64,000 nucleotides of DNA, from positions 248,001 to 312,000 of the forward strand of contig NZ_JABAOB010000002.1 in the NCBI RefSeq assembly GCF_012726295.1. Direction: 5' to 3'. The notes beneath the pieces are model-generated. The model searched no databases. It was not told the origin of the DNA and saw nothing but the letters and a program-made list of their open reading frames with translations. Below are positions 44,450 through 52,628 of the stretch, piece by piece; within the stretch, counting starts at the first letter, position 1; each line of letters starts with the position of its first letter. Made by a program: the position numbers and the translations under genes. The DNA comes from Chitinophaga sp. Ak27 (GTDB taxonomy: Bacteria; Bacteroidota; Bacteroidia; Chitinophagales; Chitinophagaceae).

Positions 44450-45670
44450 ATGGGAACCAGTATCAACAAACGCAGCAACATTAAGGAGAGCAATATCGGA
44501 ATAGCTACTATACTCGCTTTCGCCATGATACCCATGTCGGGTTTTGCCACCGACATTTACCTACCCTCCCTGCCAGGCATGACCAGCGCCCTGGGCATCA
44601 CCAACAGCCAGGCACAATTGACCCTCAGTCTTTTTCTGATCAGCTATGGCGTGTCTCAGTTGTTCGTAGGCGGTCTGCTCGACAGCTACGGCCGGTATCG
44701 GATATCGATGGTATCGATGTTTATCTGTTGCATATCCTGCGTAATTGTAGCCAATACACACAGCATTTATGTAATCTATGCCATGCGCATCGTGCATGGT
44801 ATCACCATGGCGGCTATGGTAGTAAGTAAGCGGGCGTTTTTTGTTGATTTATATTCAGGAGAGAAATTAAAACATTATCTCAGCTATTTTACGATCATAT
44901 GGTCTACAGGGCCTATCATTGCACCTTTCATCGGAGGCTACCTGGAGGTGACTTTTGGATGGGAATCCAATTTTTATTTCCTGGGTGGATTTGCTGGTTT
45001 GCTGTTTATCCTGGAGCTGATCTTTGGCGGCGAAACCATTAAACACACTACCCCTTTCCATCCCCGCGCTATTTTTTCTATTTACTATACTATGGCGCGC
45101 ACCAGCAGTTTTACCTTAGGTATCGGTATGCTCGGACTGGCCTATTCCATGGTAATGGTATATAACATGTCGGGCCCTTTTATCATTGAACACTACTTTA
45201 ACTTATCGCCGGTAATCACCGGTTACTGCTCGCTGTTCCTCGGTCTTGCGTGGATGGCAGGAGGCTTCCTGGGTAAGGGTTTGATCAATAAACCCTTTGT
45301 GAAGAAGATGAATATCAACGTAGCATTGCAGTTCCTCGCCGCATCGCTGCTGCTGCTCACATTCATACTTTTCGGCGGCTTATGGACTATCCTGGTATTC
45401 GCTTTCCTCGTGCATGTGGGCGCCGGATTTACCTACAATAACTACTTCACCTATTGTTTGCAGAAATTCCCCCGGAATGCAGGAATTGCAGGCGGCTTAA
45501 CAGGAGGAGTATGTTATGTGATCGTATCCATTCTAAGTTATAGTCTCATTTATTTACTGCCCGCAAAAGATGGACATAATTTATCCTACAGCTACCTGTT
45601 GTTAATCATCATCAGCGGTATGGTGATGTATCGGGTAAGGATGTTGGATAAGCAGGAACGGAGTGTGTGA
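44450..45670 (+). CDS. Bcr/CflA-type MFS multidrug efflux transporter
   Basis: A 406-residue inner-membrane transporter with twelve predicted helices. The drug-exporter signature of the Bcr/CflA group is visible: 'GFATDIYLPSLPGMTSALG' at the end of helix 1, 'LTLSLFLISYGVSQLFVGGL' then 'DSYGRYR' (motif A) between helices 2 and 3, 'MRIVHGITMAAMVV' at helix 4, and 'STGPIIAPFIGGYLEVTFGW' (motif C). Homologues export bicyclomycin, sulfonamides, chloramphenicol or other small molecules. It is monocistronic. Its substrate cannot be predicted. Confidence 0.92.
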   Translation: MGTSINKRSNIKESNIGIATILAFAMIPMSGFATDIYLPSLPGMTSALGITNSQAQLTLSLFLISYGVSQLFVGGLLDSYGRYRISMVSMFICCISCVIVANTHSIYVIYAMRIVHGITMAAMVVSKRAFFVDLYSGEKLKHYLSYFTIIWSTGPIIAPFIGGYLEVTFGWESNFYFLGGFAGLLFILELIFGGETIKHTTPFHPRAIFSIYYTMARTSSFTLGIGMLGLAYSMVMVYNMSGPFIIEHYFNLSPVITGYCSLFLGLAWMAGGFLGKGLINKPFVKKMNINVALQFLAASLLLLTFILFGGLWTILVFAFLVHVGAGFTYNNYFTYCLQKFPRNAGIAGGLTGGVCYVIVSILSYSLIYLLPAKDGHNLSYSYLLLIIISGMVMYRVRMLDKQERSV

Positions 45671-45861
45671 CTGCATCATCGCAGCAACAAACAATGACCA
45701 TCCTGCTGTTAACTGATACCGTTAACAAACGATAACAGTAGATAACAGTCTACCCGTTACTCTGGCATAGTTTTATCATACTTTATAGTGAGCAAGAACA
45801 TTAAACCGTCTGCAGGCGCTTAATAGCTACTTATTTCCAGTGTTTATCAAATCTTGTAATC

Positions 45862-45999
45862 ATGAAAACGTTAAAGTATTTTATACTCGCCATCCTTCTC
45901 GTATCTGGTTTGAGCAGTTGTTTGGTAGTGCGCGACAGGCCCGGATATTATTACCCTCATCGCCATTATCATCACTATTACCACGGATATTACAGATAG
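45862..45999 (+). CDS. Very small lipoprotein, His/Tyr-rich, 45 residues
   Basis: A short ATG frame encodes a lipoprotein signal ('FILAILLVSGLSSC', Cys at residue 20) followed by a tail made almost only of Tyr, His, Pro, Gly and Arg ('YYYPHRHYHHYYHGYYR'). Similar tiny lipoproteins occur widely in Bacteroidota and are sometimes mislabelled as quinol oxidase subunit 4. The histidine cluster could bind metal. A rho-independent terminator 35 bases behind supports a real transcript. The 191 bases between the MFS gene and this start contain a cluster of 'GTTAAC'/'GATAACAG' words but no other gene. Confidence 0.8.
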   Translation: MKTLKYFILAILLVSGLSSCLVVRDRPGYYYPHRHYHHYYHGYYR

Positions 46000-46033
46000 C
46001 AGCATCATACGTAAGGAATCAACGATCCGATAG

Positions 46034-46067
46034 AAGCCTTCCGCCATATTTGGCCGGGGGCTTTTTT
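46034..46067 (+). terminator. Terminator of the small lipoprotein gene
   Basis: The stem 'AAGCCTTCCGCC' pairs imperfectly with 'GGCCGGGGGCTT', followed by a T-run. Confidence 0.8.
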
Positions 46068-46078
46068 ATTGGGTATGC

Positions 46079-46109
46079 ATAAAAAAGCCTGTATCGCAAC
46101 GATACAGGC
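46079..46109 (-). terminator. Terminator of the PBCV-adaptor-like protein gene
   Basis: On the minus strand 'GCCTGTATCG' pairs with 'CGATACAGGC' around a TTG loop and is followed by six T residues, 24 bases after the stop codon. Confidence 0.9.
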
Positions 46110-46132
46110 GATATCTTTTTTGCAAGGTGCAG

Positions 46133-46771
46133 CTAATCTTTTTTGATGTACGTCTTATTTCCATTCTTATTGATATAGTATTGTCCACCGCGGCGTCCCT
46201 GGTAAATGGTTCTGCCTTTAGCGTCGGTACCGATGGCCGGGTCGGAGCTATTAGCAGGGGCGGAAGGCGTAACAACCGGTTTTTTAGCGGCAGTTACTGC
46301 AGGTGCAGGGGGAGTAGGCCGGGAAGGAGCAGTAGCAGCAGGAGCAGGGGGAGCAGGCGTAGCTGGTACAGTTGGTGCTGTAACTACTTCCTTGTTCTTT
46401 TTGGCCCTCGTTCTTTTAGGCGTTTCCAGGGTGGTAGTGGTAGCTGGTACCGCAGGCGTAGCTGGGGTAGCTGCAGTGGTTACTTCCTTCGTCTTTTTTG
46501 TTCTTGTTTTCCTGGCGGTTTCGGTAGCAGTAGTGCCGGCAGCGTCGGTAGCTGCTACTGCTTTTTCTGCTTTAGCCCTGCTTTTTTTAACCTTGGTAGT
46601 GGCCTGGTCCTGGGTGGCTGTTACCTGGTCGTCCGCTTGTTTCTTTTTCTTCTTGGCAGCCTTGGTGGCTTTTTCGGTGGTTTGCTGTGCGGTAGTAGTG
46701 CTTTGCGCATAGCTGTTTATTGTGCCTATTGAAAGGGCACCTGCCAGCATCAGCATGACGAGTCTTTTCAT
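46133..46771 (-). CDS. Secreted low-complexity basic protein ending in a PBCV basic-adaptor-like motif
   Basis: A 212-residue exported protein (signal peptide ending 'TINSYAQ'). Residues 22-180 are low-complexity, rich in Ala, Thr, Lys and Pro with runs such as 'AKKKKKQ' and 'KKSRAKAEKA', likely disordered. The last 30 residues ('GRTIYQGRRGGQYYINKNG') match the short 'G-x-x-x-Y-x-G-x-R-G-G-x-Y-Y-I' motif of the PBCV-specific basic adaptor family (PF08789), known mainly from chloroviruses and scattered bacteria. The role is unknown; the basic tail may bind an anionic polymer. It is a single gene with its own terminator. The 229 bases upstream (46772-47000) show no other gene. Confidence 0.8.
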   Translation of the reverse strand: MKRLVMLMLAGALSIGTINSYAQSTTTAQQTTEKATKAAKKKKKQADDQVTATQDQATTKVKKSRAKAEKAVAATDAAGTTATETARKTRTKKTKEVTTAATPATPAVPATTTTLETPKRTRAKKNKEVVTAPTVPATPAPPAPAATAPSRPTPPAPAVTAAKKPVVTPSAPANSSDPAIGTDAKGRTIYQGRRGGQYYINKNGNKTYIKKD

Positions 46772-47000
46772 AGCAAGTAGATTAATTGGGTGTTACTGGA
46801 AATCAAAAGGAATCTTGACAAATTGAAAGGGTTACGATAGGTAACCGGACAGACGTATCGCTGCAATTTAGGCTATTTTTTAATACAGCTATATGGTTTA
46901 AATGGTAGAGGTAGCTATATGTACAAGTTTTCAAGCCAATAACTGTTTCGGCAAATCAGTGCATTATCGATATTTTACAAATCTCTAAAACCCAAATGGA

Positions 47001-47600
47001 ATGAAAAAAATGTTACTGTTAGCAGGACTGTTTGTTGGCCTGAAAAGTACCTATGCACAGGTGGTTCACCTGAACATGGGGATCACCACTTCCAACCTCC
47101 GGGTGGAGGCTTTTAAAGTTAAAAATAACCCCCTGGTAACCCCTACGATCATGGCAGGCATTGAGTACCTGCATAAAAAATGGTTTTATTTGTCCAGTGA
47201 AGTGGGCTATGTTGCATTGGGAGAGCGCCATACACTGCTCATTGGCAGACCAGGAGGGGACATGTCCTGGTATAACTTTGCGCAGGTGAACACCACTTTC
47301 CGTGCACGGCATCTATCTCCTTCCGCACATACTGAGTTCTTCGCCGGCGCAGGACCTTACTTAAATATCCTGCTGAATAATAATGAAAAGGATCATCCCC
47401 TTTTTGAAGCCTATGATACCAAAACATGTAATACCGGTATCAAAACGGAAGCAGGTATTGTGCGTAACATTAACCGGTTTAGAGTGGGACTCACAGGCAA
47501 CTATCTGCTAAGACTTTCTCCCCTCGCTACCAGCCGTTACACGAAGATAAATTACAATGCCTGGGGAATCACGCTGGGGCTGGGCTATAAACTCCGTTAA
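47001..47600 (+). CDS. Outer-membrane beta-barrel protein, hypothetical
   Basis: A 199-residue exported protein with a signal peptide ('LAGLFVGLKSTYAQ') and alternating strands typical of the eight-stranded OmpW/OmpA-like barrels in Bacteroidota: 'VVHLNMGITTSNLRVEAF', 'WFYLSSEVGYVALGERHTL', 'HTEFFAGAGPYLNILL' and the ending 'WGITLGLGYKLR'. Its stop overlaps the stop of the convergent SDR-like gene by four bases. No specific function can be given. Confidence 0.84.
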   Translation: MKKMLLLAGLFVGLKSTYAQVVHLNMGITTSNLRVEAFKVKNNPLVTPTIMAGIEYLHKKWFYLSSEVGYVALGERHTLLIGRPGGDMSWYNFAQVNTTFRARHLSPSAHTEFFAGAGPYLNILLNNNEKDHPLFEAYDTKTCNTGIKTEAGIVRNINRFRVGLTGNYLLRLSPLATSRYTKINYNAWGITLGLGYKLR

Positions 47601-48253
47601 CCGCGGGCCAGTAACTTAATATCTTTTACTTCCAATATAGGCCTGGGATATCCTTTGAGTGCCGCCAGGATCATCGCCAGGCCTACTTCCCGCATAGTGC
47701 TTACCTGGTTGGGAAATAACCAGCGCAATAACGGATAGAGGTGCCCAATCATCCGGTAATAACGTTTTATATTTTTTTGTCCCGGCGTCGGCTGCATAAA
47801 GCCGGGCCGTATATAATATATTTCTTTGAACGAAAGTTTTGCCAGCGCGTTTTCAGTTTTCCCTTTCACCCGCGCCCACATAATGCGCCCCTGTTCAGAA
47901 CTGTCGGTATGACTGCCTGATACATATTCAAAGATCATATTCGGCTGAATGGCCGCCAAACGGCGTGCAAAATGAAGTGTTACGTCATAGGTAATAAAGG
48001 TATAGGCTACCTCGTTCATACCATTGGAGCTGATACCGGCACAGTAAAAACAGGCGTCATAGCCGGTTATTTGGGTTACATGATCTTCCAGCTGCATAAA
48101 ATCAGGAATCAGGCATTCCTGTAATTTTGGATGTTGTAAGCCATAGGTTTTGCGACTCACCAGCAGTATTTGTGTAATGTCCGGATGGGACAAACATTCC
48201 AACAGCACTCCTTCTCCAACCATGCCGGTAGCACCGGTAATGATCACTTTCAT
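47597..48253 (-). CDS. NAD(P)-binding SDR-family epimerase/reductase-like protein
   Basis: A 218-residue Rossmann-fold protein of the atypical SDR type. The N-terminal dinucleotide motif 'IITGATGMVGEGVL' (G-x-x-G-x-x-G) is intact. Further features are 'VSRKTYGLQHPKLQE' (cofactor specificity loop), 'ACFYCAGISSNGMNEVAY' and 'IYYIRPGFMQPTPGQ'. A classic Y-x-x-x-K pair is not obvious, which is usual in this group. The protein probably reduces or rearranges a small metabolite, or acts as an NADPH sensor. It converges on the beta-barrel gene with a four-base overlap of stops. Confidence 0.87.
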   Translation of the reverse strand: MKVIITGATGMVGEGVLLECLSHPDITQILLVSRKTYGLQHPKLQECLIPDFMQLEDHVTQITGYDACFYCAGISSNGMNEVAYTFITYDVTLHFARRLAAIQPNMIFEYVSGSHTDSSEQGRIMWARVKGKTENALAKLSFKEIYYIRPGFMQPTPGQKNIKRYYRMIGHLYPLLRWLFPNQVSTMREVGLAMILAALKGYPRPILEVKDIKLLARG

Positions 48254-48359
48254 AATGATGATATATTTAAGGAATACGGGTTATTATTGCTGCGCTTGAT
48301 GTAAGATTAATGAATATATTTGATATGGAAACATGCTTTATTGTTATTGAAAAAATTTC

Positions 48360-48872
48360 ATGCTCATGAAAAGGACCGAATGGTTTAAAAGAAGTTTTCC
48401 CATCATCGACGATAACGGGGTGTTACCCGACATCATAGAGCGGCTGAGAGGCACGCCAATCAGACTGGAAGCGATGTTAAGCCCACTGGATAATACTATG
48501 TTGACAGCCAAAGCGGAGGGGAAATGGAGTATGAAAGAACAGGCCGGCCACCTGGCAGATATGGAACCACTCTGGCTGGGCCGCCTCGATGACCTGGCCC
48601 ATGGAATCCCTGAACTCCGCGAAGCAGATCTCACCAATCAAAGAACACATACCGCTAACCATAATGCGACTAACCTGTCCGAACTATTGCAGCTGTTTAA
48701 AGTGCAACGGCAACAACTCGTGAATCGCCTGCTCACACTGCAAGACACTCAGCTACTGCACGTGGCCTTGCATCCCCGTTTGAAAACGCCTATGCGGATC
48801 ATCGACCTGGCCTACTTTGTAGCAGAACACGATGATCACCACCTGACCAGTATCCGGGAAATCATGAAATAG
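48360..48872 (+). CDS. DinB-family protein
   Basis: A 170-residue DinB/YfiT-like four-helix protein. The three expected metal-binding histidines fit 'KEQAGHLADMEPLWLGRLDD' near residue 60 and the late 'FVAEHDDHHLTSIREI'. ATG codons at 48360 and 48366 are both possible starts. It is only distantly similar to the DinB protein at 13931-14410. It stands alone, with a bidirectional hairpin behind it. Its role is not known; relatives include thiol-dependent transferases. Confidence 0.9.
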   Translation: MLMKRTEWFKRSFPIIDDNGVLPDIIERLRGTPIRLEAMLSPLDNTMLTAKAEGKWSMKEQAGHLADMEPLWLGRLDDLAHGIPELREADLTNQRTHTANHNATNLSELLQLFKVQRQQLVNRLLTLQDTQLLHVALHPRLKTPMRIIDLAYFVAEHDDHHLTSIREIMK

Positions 48873-48892
48873 CAATATTATCTTTTATAATA

Positions 48893-48930
48893 AAAAACAG
48901 CCCGGGAGAAAAATCTTCCGGGCTGCTTTA
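48893..48930. terminator. Bidirectional hairpin between DinB and DapA-like genes
   Basis: The stem 'CAGCCCGG' pairs with 'CCGGGCTG', with additional GAGA/TCTT pairing inside, flanked by A- and T-rich tracts, between converging genes. Confidence 0.85.
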
Positions 48931-48946
48931 TTTCTTATTGGCGGTA

Positions 48947-49831
48947 TCAATTCAGTTGTTCTAATATCTCCCGCAGCTTTTGATAGTCCGCAGCGCTAAG
49001 CGGTTGCAGGGGACTACGAAGATAGCCGCTTTCTATCCCCTGTATTTTTAGTCCTGCCTGTATCGCTACCGGCAACCCTTTGGCAACGATGAACTGCAAC
49101 AGTTCCAGCTGCTGATAAAAAACATCCCTGGCAGTGGTCATGTCCTGCCGGGAGAAGGCCTCAAATAACCGGTTGTTCAACCCCGGGATGAGATTATACG
49201 CCGCTGTACACCAGCCACGGGCGCCGGCAGTAAACGCTGCCAGTGCCAGCGGGTTGGAACCATTGTAAAATGCCACAGCTTCACCCAGTTCTTTACGCAG
49301 GGTAAACATGCGCTGTATATCTCCCGTACTTTCCTTCACCATGGTGATGTTGGGGATCTGGAGCAAACGTTTCAGCAATGCGGGCGACATATCAATACCT
49401 CCGGTAGCGGGGTTGTTGTAAGCCATGATGGGCAATGAAATGCTGCCGGCTATCTTTTCATAGTGCCGGAAAATTTCGTCTTCCGTCAGTTTCCAGTAAC
49501 TCATAGGCAGTATCATCACGGCGTCAGCGCCCGCCTTCTCTGCAAACAGAGCATGACGGATAGCGCCCGCAGTAGTGAGATGCGAAACTCCCACAAGTAC
49601 GGGTATACGTTTGGCAACCTGTTGAATAGCGGCAGTAGTAACGGCTTCCTTTTCTTCTTCTGTAAGATAGGGCAGTACACCGGTGCTGCCCAATGGAGCA
49701 ATTCCGTGAGCGCCTGATTGTACCAGGCGCTCGGTGAGGGATTTAAATAAGGGAATATCTACTTTTTCCTGCGCATCAAACGGCGTTATAGGATAAGCAA
49801 TGATACCTTTGAATAAATTGGTTTGTACCAT
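48947..49831 (-). CDS. Dihydrodipicolinate synthase/N-acetylneuraminate lyase-family aldolase
   Basis: A 294-residue class I aldolase of the DapA/NanA superfamily. The Schiff-base lysine is K166 in 'ITMVKESTG', the proton-relay tyrosine is Y138 in 'LPIMAYNNP', and the pyruvate-binding G48-S-T50 occurs in 'APLGSTGVLPYL'. Canonical DapA genes have 'GTTGE' at this last motif, so here the substrate probably differs and a catabolic aldolase is more likely than lysine synthesis. It is 24 bases downstream of a cupin gene in a two-gene operon, which also suggests a small catabolic or sugar-acid pathway. Confidence 0.9.
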   Translation of the reverse strand: MVQTNLFKGIIAYPITPFDAQEKVDIPLFKSLTERLVQSGAHGIAPLGSTGVLPYLTEEEKEAVTTAAIQQVAKRIPVLVGVSHLTTAGAIRHALFAEKAGADAVMILPMSYWKLTEDEIFRHYEKIAGSISLPIMAYNNPATGGIDMSPALLKRLLQIPNITMVKESTGDIQRMFTLRKELGEAVAFYNGSNPLALAAFTAGARGWCTAAYNLIPGLNNRLFEAFSRQDMTTARDVFYQQLELLQFIVAKGLPVAIQAGLKIQGIESGYLRSPLQPLSAADYQKLREILEQLN

Positions 49832-49855
49832 GTATTTAATTTTTTTTGTGAGAGA

Positions 49856-50317
49856 TTAGAGATCCCGGCCTTCTTCTTCTCTTAAGGCTACACCCAGGTT
49901 TTGCAGTTGCGGGGCATTTTCACAGGCAATGTAGCGGGCGGGCTCACTGTCGCTGAGGTTCTGATGCCGGTGCCAGGCCCAGCTGGGGATATATACTGCA
50001 TCCCCCGCCTGCCATTCTACTTTTTCATCTTCTACTTCCGTATACCCTTTTCCTTCCAGTACATACAATACCGTTTCATAAGTATGCCGGTGCCGGTTAG
50101 TGATCTGGCCTGGTAAGAGCCCGCCGATGGTCATGCTTACATTTTTCGTCGGCAGGTCTACAAAGAATACCGGGTGTTTACGTTCAGTAGAAAATGAGTC
50201 GTGTGCCCCCGCCTGTTCTACATTTTTGTGAATCAGCTTTCCTGGTTTTACATAAGCAGGACGAGCATAGGTACGGTGAAAATCCCTGGAGGTAAAGGTG
50301 GCTGTTTGCTTTTCCAT
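49856..50317 (-). CDS. Cupin-domain protein
   Basis: A 153-residue single-cupin protein. Cupin motif 1 is 'GQITNRHRHTYETVLYVLEG' (metal ligands H-x-H and E), and motif 2 is 'GDAVYIPSWAWHRHQN' with the last metal histidine. It resembles gentisate-dioxygenase-like and isomerase-like cupins, but the length is that of a simple binding or isomerase cupin. It is the first gene of the two-gene operon with the DapA-like aldolase, so it may act on the same metabolite. Confidence 0.9.
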   Translation of the reverse strand: MEKQTATFTSRDFHRTYARPAYVKPGKLIHKNVEQAGAHDSFSTERKHPVFFVDLPTKNVSMTIGGLLPGQITNRHRHTYETVLYVLEGKGYTEVEDEKVEWQAGDAVYIPSWAWHRHQNLSDSEPARYIACENAPQLQNLGVALREEEGRDL

Positions 50318-50642
50318 GTGTCAGTGTTTTTTATTTGTAATAAAATGTGATAGCTTCTGCTGTTTGCTGACACAAAATTTGTCTTTTTCTGGATCATCAA
50401 GATCGTCCAGTTTTTACTTAAATAGATGGTCCAGGTAGAATGCGTCCTGTATACGCTTAACGGGACGGTTACGGGAAATGCCCAGCTTACATGGCTTGCG
50501 GGTCGATATGATTTTCTTTTTTATCAATATTTTTTTCTCTTATCTGCATTTTTAGGGAGATGGATGCCTCCTTTATCTTTATATTTCGGGTATCAACCAG
50601 ACGTTATGACCGCCACGTGTTTCAATAAATAATATTAGCTGT
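50318..50642. other. Divergent intergenic region between cupin and ECF sigma genes
   Basis: The 325 bases between two divergent genes contain AT-rich stretches suited to promoters on both strands and a short GGGAG/CTCC hairpin near 50554. A 68-codon open frame at 50426 has no coding character. I see no RNA gene or clear consensus promoter. Confidence 0.5.
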
Positions 50643-51218
50643 ATGTCAAGGGGAGTGCATTTGTTCAGTGACGAGGAACTGTTATGCCTGATGGCCGACG
50701 ATGATGAAGCAGCATTTACTGCTTTGTATCATCGCTATTGGGAAACGTTGCTGGGCATGGCATATCAGCGCCTGAAAGATTTACCGGCAGCGGAAGACAT
50801 CGTGCACGATGTCTTTGCAGGCATCTGGCGTAACCGGAAAACCCTTGCCGCGCAACATTTGAAAGCCTACCTGGCGGCAGCGGTGAAATACATGACCATC
50901 GCACACTTCAGGAAAAAAGAATACGGCCATCAATACGGGGCCTCCCTGCAACAAACCTCCCTGCCAGGCAACGATATGGAAAACAGCGTGCATTACCGCC
51001 ACATTCTGCAAATGGTCAATGAAGAAGTAAACAATCTCCCTGAAAAATGCCGCGTGGTATTCCGCTATAGCCGCCACGATGGTATGAGCTCCCGGCAGAT
51101 CGCCGAACAGATGGGCATCAGCACTAAAACGGTCGATAACCAACTCCATAAAGCCATTACCCACCTTCGTCATAAGATGAAACATATCCTCCATACTTTT
51201 TTCTCTACTTTTTTTTAA
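50643..51218 (+). CDS. ECF sigma factor (RNA polymerase sigma-70 family, FecI-like)
   Basis: A 191-residue ECF sigma factor. Region 2 covers about residues 25-95 ('AFTALYHRYWETLLGMAYQRL', 'AAEDIVHDVFAGIWRNRKTL'). Region 4 covers about 125-180 ('LPEKCRVVFRYSRHDGMSSRQIAEQMGISTKTV', a helix-turn-helix). It directs polymerase to the neighbouring SusC/SusD genes when released by FecR, encoded 54 bases downstream. In Bacteroidota such sigma factors are activated when the substrate is bound by the cognate SusC. Confidence 0.93.
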   Translation: MSRGVHLFSDEELLCLMADDDEAAFTALYHRYWETLLGMAYQRLKDLPAAEDIVHDVFAGIWRNRKTLAAQHLKAYLAAAVKYMTIAHFRKKEYGHQYGASLQQTSLPGNDMENSVHYRHILQMVNEEVNNLPEKCRVVFRYSRHDGMSSRQIAEQMGISTKTVDNQLHKAITHLRHKMKHILHTFFSTFF

Positions 51219-51272
51219 AACGCGTAGGTATTTTTTTGCGCCCGGCTCACTTACTTAGTATAACGGGCATTT

Positions 51273-52457
51273 ATGGACGATTTACACAAGGCCATCAACA
51301 ACTATCTGGCGGGAAAAGCAACCCCGGAGGAGCAACAGCTGGTCAACAACTGGTACTATGCCACCCCGGACGATAGCGTTGAAATTCCGGCCGACGATGC
51401 GGCGCTGCGGGAACAGATCCGCGACCGGATCCACCATCGCCTGCAACAAACCTTACAGCAAAACAGGCACCCCCGGGGGCGTACCGCATTCTTTACCCCC
51501 TGGAAAGTAGCGGCCGCCATCGCCTTACTCATTGGCTGCGTCATGGGTGGATGGCAATTGTTCCGTACCCGTGCGCCACATCCGGCGCCATTGGCCTCCG
51601 CTGCCACCCGACCCGGTACTATCTTACCAGGTGGCAACAAGGCTGTATTACTGCTGGCTAACGGCGATAGCATCCTGCTCGACAATGCCGGCAATGGTAT
51701 GCTAAGTCAACAGGGAAATACCCGCGTCATTAAACGCAATAACGGGGCATTGACCTACCAGGCTGCCGGTGAGACCGCCAGTACTGCCGTTGCCTACAAT
51801 ACCCTCCGTACGCCCCGCGGCGGGCAATACCAGGTAACGTTGCCCGATGGCACCCGGGTATGGCTCAACGCCGCTTCTTCCCTGCGCTTTCCAACCACCT
51901 TTACCGGTGGCAGTCGCGAGGTAGTATTGAATGGAGAAGCCTATTTTGAGGTCACTACCATTCACAATAAAAACGGCACCAAAATTCCTTTTATCGTAAA
52001 AGTGCATCACAGTAAAGCTGATATGGACGTCAAAGTACTGGGCACCAAATTCAACGTGCTGGCATACGACGACGAACCGGCCGTAAGCACGGCATTACTG
52101 GAAGGCGCCGTATTGGCCAGCACACATACCGACAGCGTATTGATCAAACCCGGGCAGCGGGCCAATCTCGCGGTAGATCACCCGGTGTTTAAACTGGGCG
52201 CCGCCGACTTCAGGGAAATACTGGCCTGGAAAAATGGAGAATTCCATTTCCGCGAAGCCGGTATCAAAGAGATTATGCGCCAGCTATGCCGGTGGTACGA
52301 TGTGGAAGTAGTATACCGCAGCGATGCCAACAATGTAAAACTCTCCGGCATTATCCCTAAAACAGAAGATATCAACCAACTGCTGGATGCCTTGCAAGCC
52401 ACCGGCAAAGTACATTTCGAAGTAAAAGAGAGGAAAATTATTGTACAACCATTATAG
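51273..52457 (+). CDS. FecR-family anti-sigma factor
   Basis: A 394-residue inner-membrane regulator. The cytoplasmic N-terminus (residues 1-80) carries the anti-sigma part ('INNYLAGKATPEEQQLVNNW'). One membrane helix follows at about 83-100 ('WKVAAAIALLIGCVMGGW'), then a periplasmic FecR domain at about 180-290 ('LPDGTRVWLNAASSLRFP', 'VLNGEAYFEVT') and a DUF4974-type C-terminal domain at about 315-394 ('WKNGEFHFREAGIKEIMRQL'). It lies between the sigma factor gene and susC, the standard order for ECF-regulated SusCD systems. The signal comes from the STN domain of the adjacent SusC. Confidence 0.94.
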   Translation: MDDLHKAINNYLAGKATPEEQQLVNNWYYATPDDSVEIPADDAALREQIRDRIHHRLQQTLQQNRHPRGRTAFFTPWKVAAAIALLIGCVMGGWQLFRTRAPHPAPLASAATRPGTILPGGNKAVLLLANGDSILLDNAGNGMLSQQGNTRVIKRNNGALTYQAAGETASTAVAYNTLRTPRGGQYQVTLPDGTRVWLNAASSLRFPTTFTGGSREVVLNGEAYFEVTTIHNKNGTKIPFIVKVHHSKADMDVKVLGTKFNVLAYDDEPAVSTALLEGAVLASTHTDSVLIKPGQRANLAVDHPVFKLGAADFREILAWKNGEFHFREAGIKEIMRQLCRWYDVEVVYRSDANNVKLSGIIPKTEDINQLLDALQATGKVHFEVKERKIIVQPL

Positions 52458-52520
52458 TGATCACATCATTGTCATCTGAATAATTGCCACATATGAAAAC
52501 ATAGCCACTTACACACGTAC

Positions 52521-52558
52521 AACCAAATAAAAACCGGAAGCGCTTGCAACACTTCCGG
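52521..52558 (-). terminator. Minus-strand terminator in the FecR-SusC gap
   Basis: Read on the minus strand, 'CCGGAAG' pairs with 'CTTCCGG' across an 11-base loop and runs into TTTTTATTTGG. The plus-strand side has no T-tract, so the orientation is clearly antisense, although no minus-strand gene is present. Confidence 0.8.
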
Positions 52559-52624
52559 CGGATATCTGGATCTACGATTTCACAGCCACTTGAACTGACA
52601 TATTGAAATTTCATGAATCCAAAC
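52526..52624 (-). ncRNA. Predicted antisense small RNA at the susC leader (DonS-like)
   Basis: The minus strand contains all parts of a short transcription unit: a promoter at 52629-52659, about 65 bases of leader complement, and a GC-rich hairpin (52534-52558) followed by a T-tract (52521-52533 read in reverse). The RNA would be about 99 nt and would cover the susC ribosome-binding region and the bases upstream. This is the layout of the DonS family of cis-antisense RNAs that repress susC homologues in Bacteroides fragilis. Expression is not proven. Confidence 0.6.
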
Positions 52625-52628
52625 TGTA

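Noticed and set aside
50426..50632. 68-codon frame upstream of the ECF sigma gene
   Set aside because: Composition is not protein-like, it overlaps the probable promoter region and has no ribosome-binding or conserved feature.
52521..52558. Normal plus-strand terminator for fecR
   Set aside because: No T-tract follows the hairpin on the plus strand, whereas a clear one follows on the minus strand.
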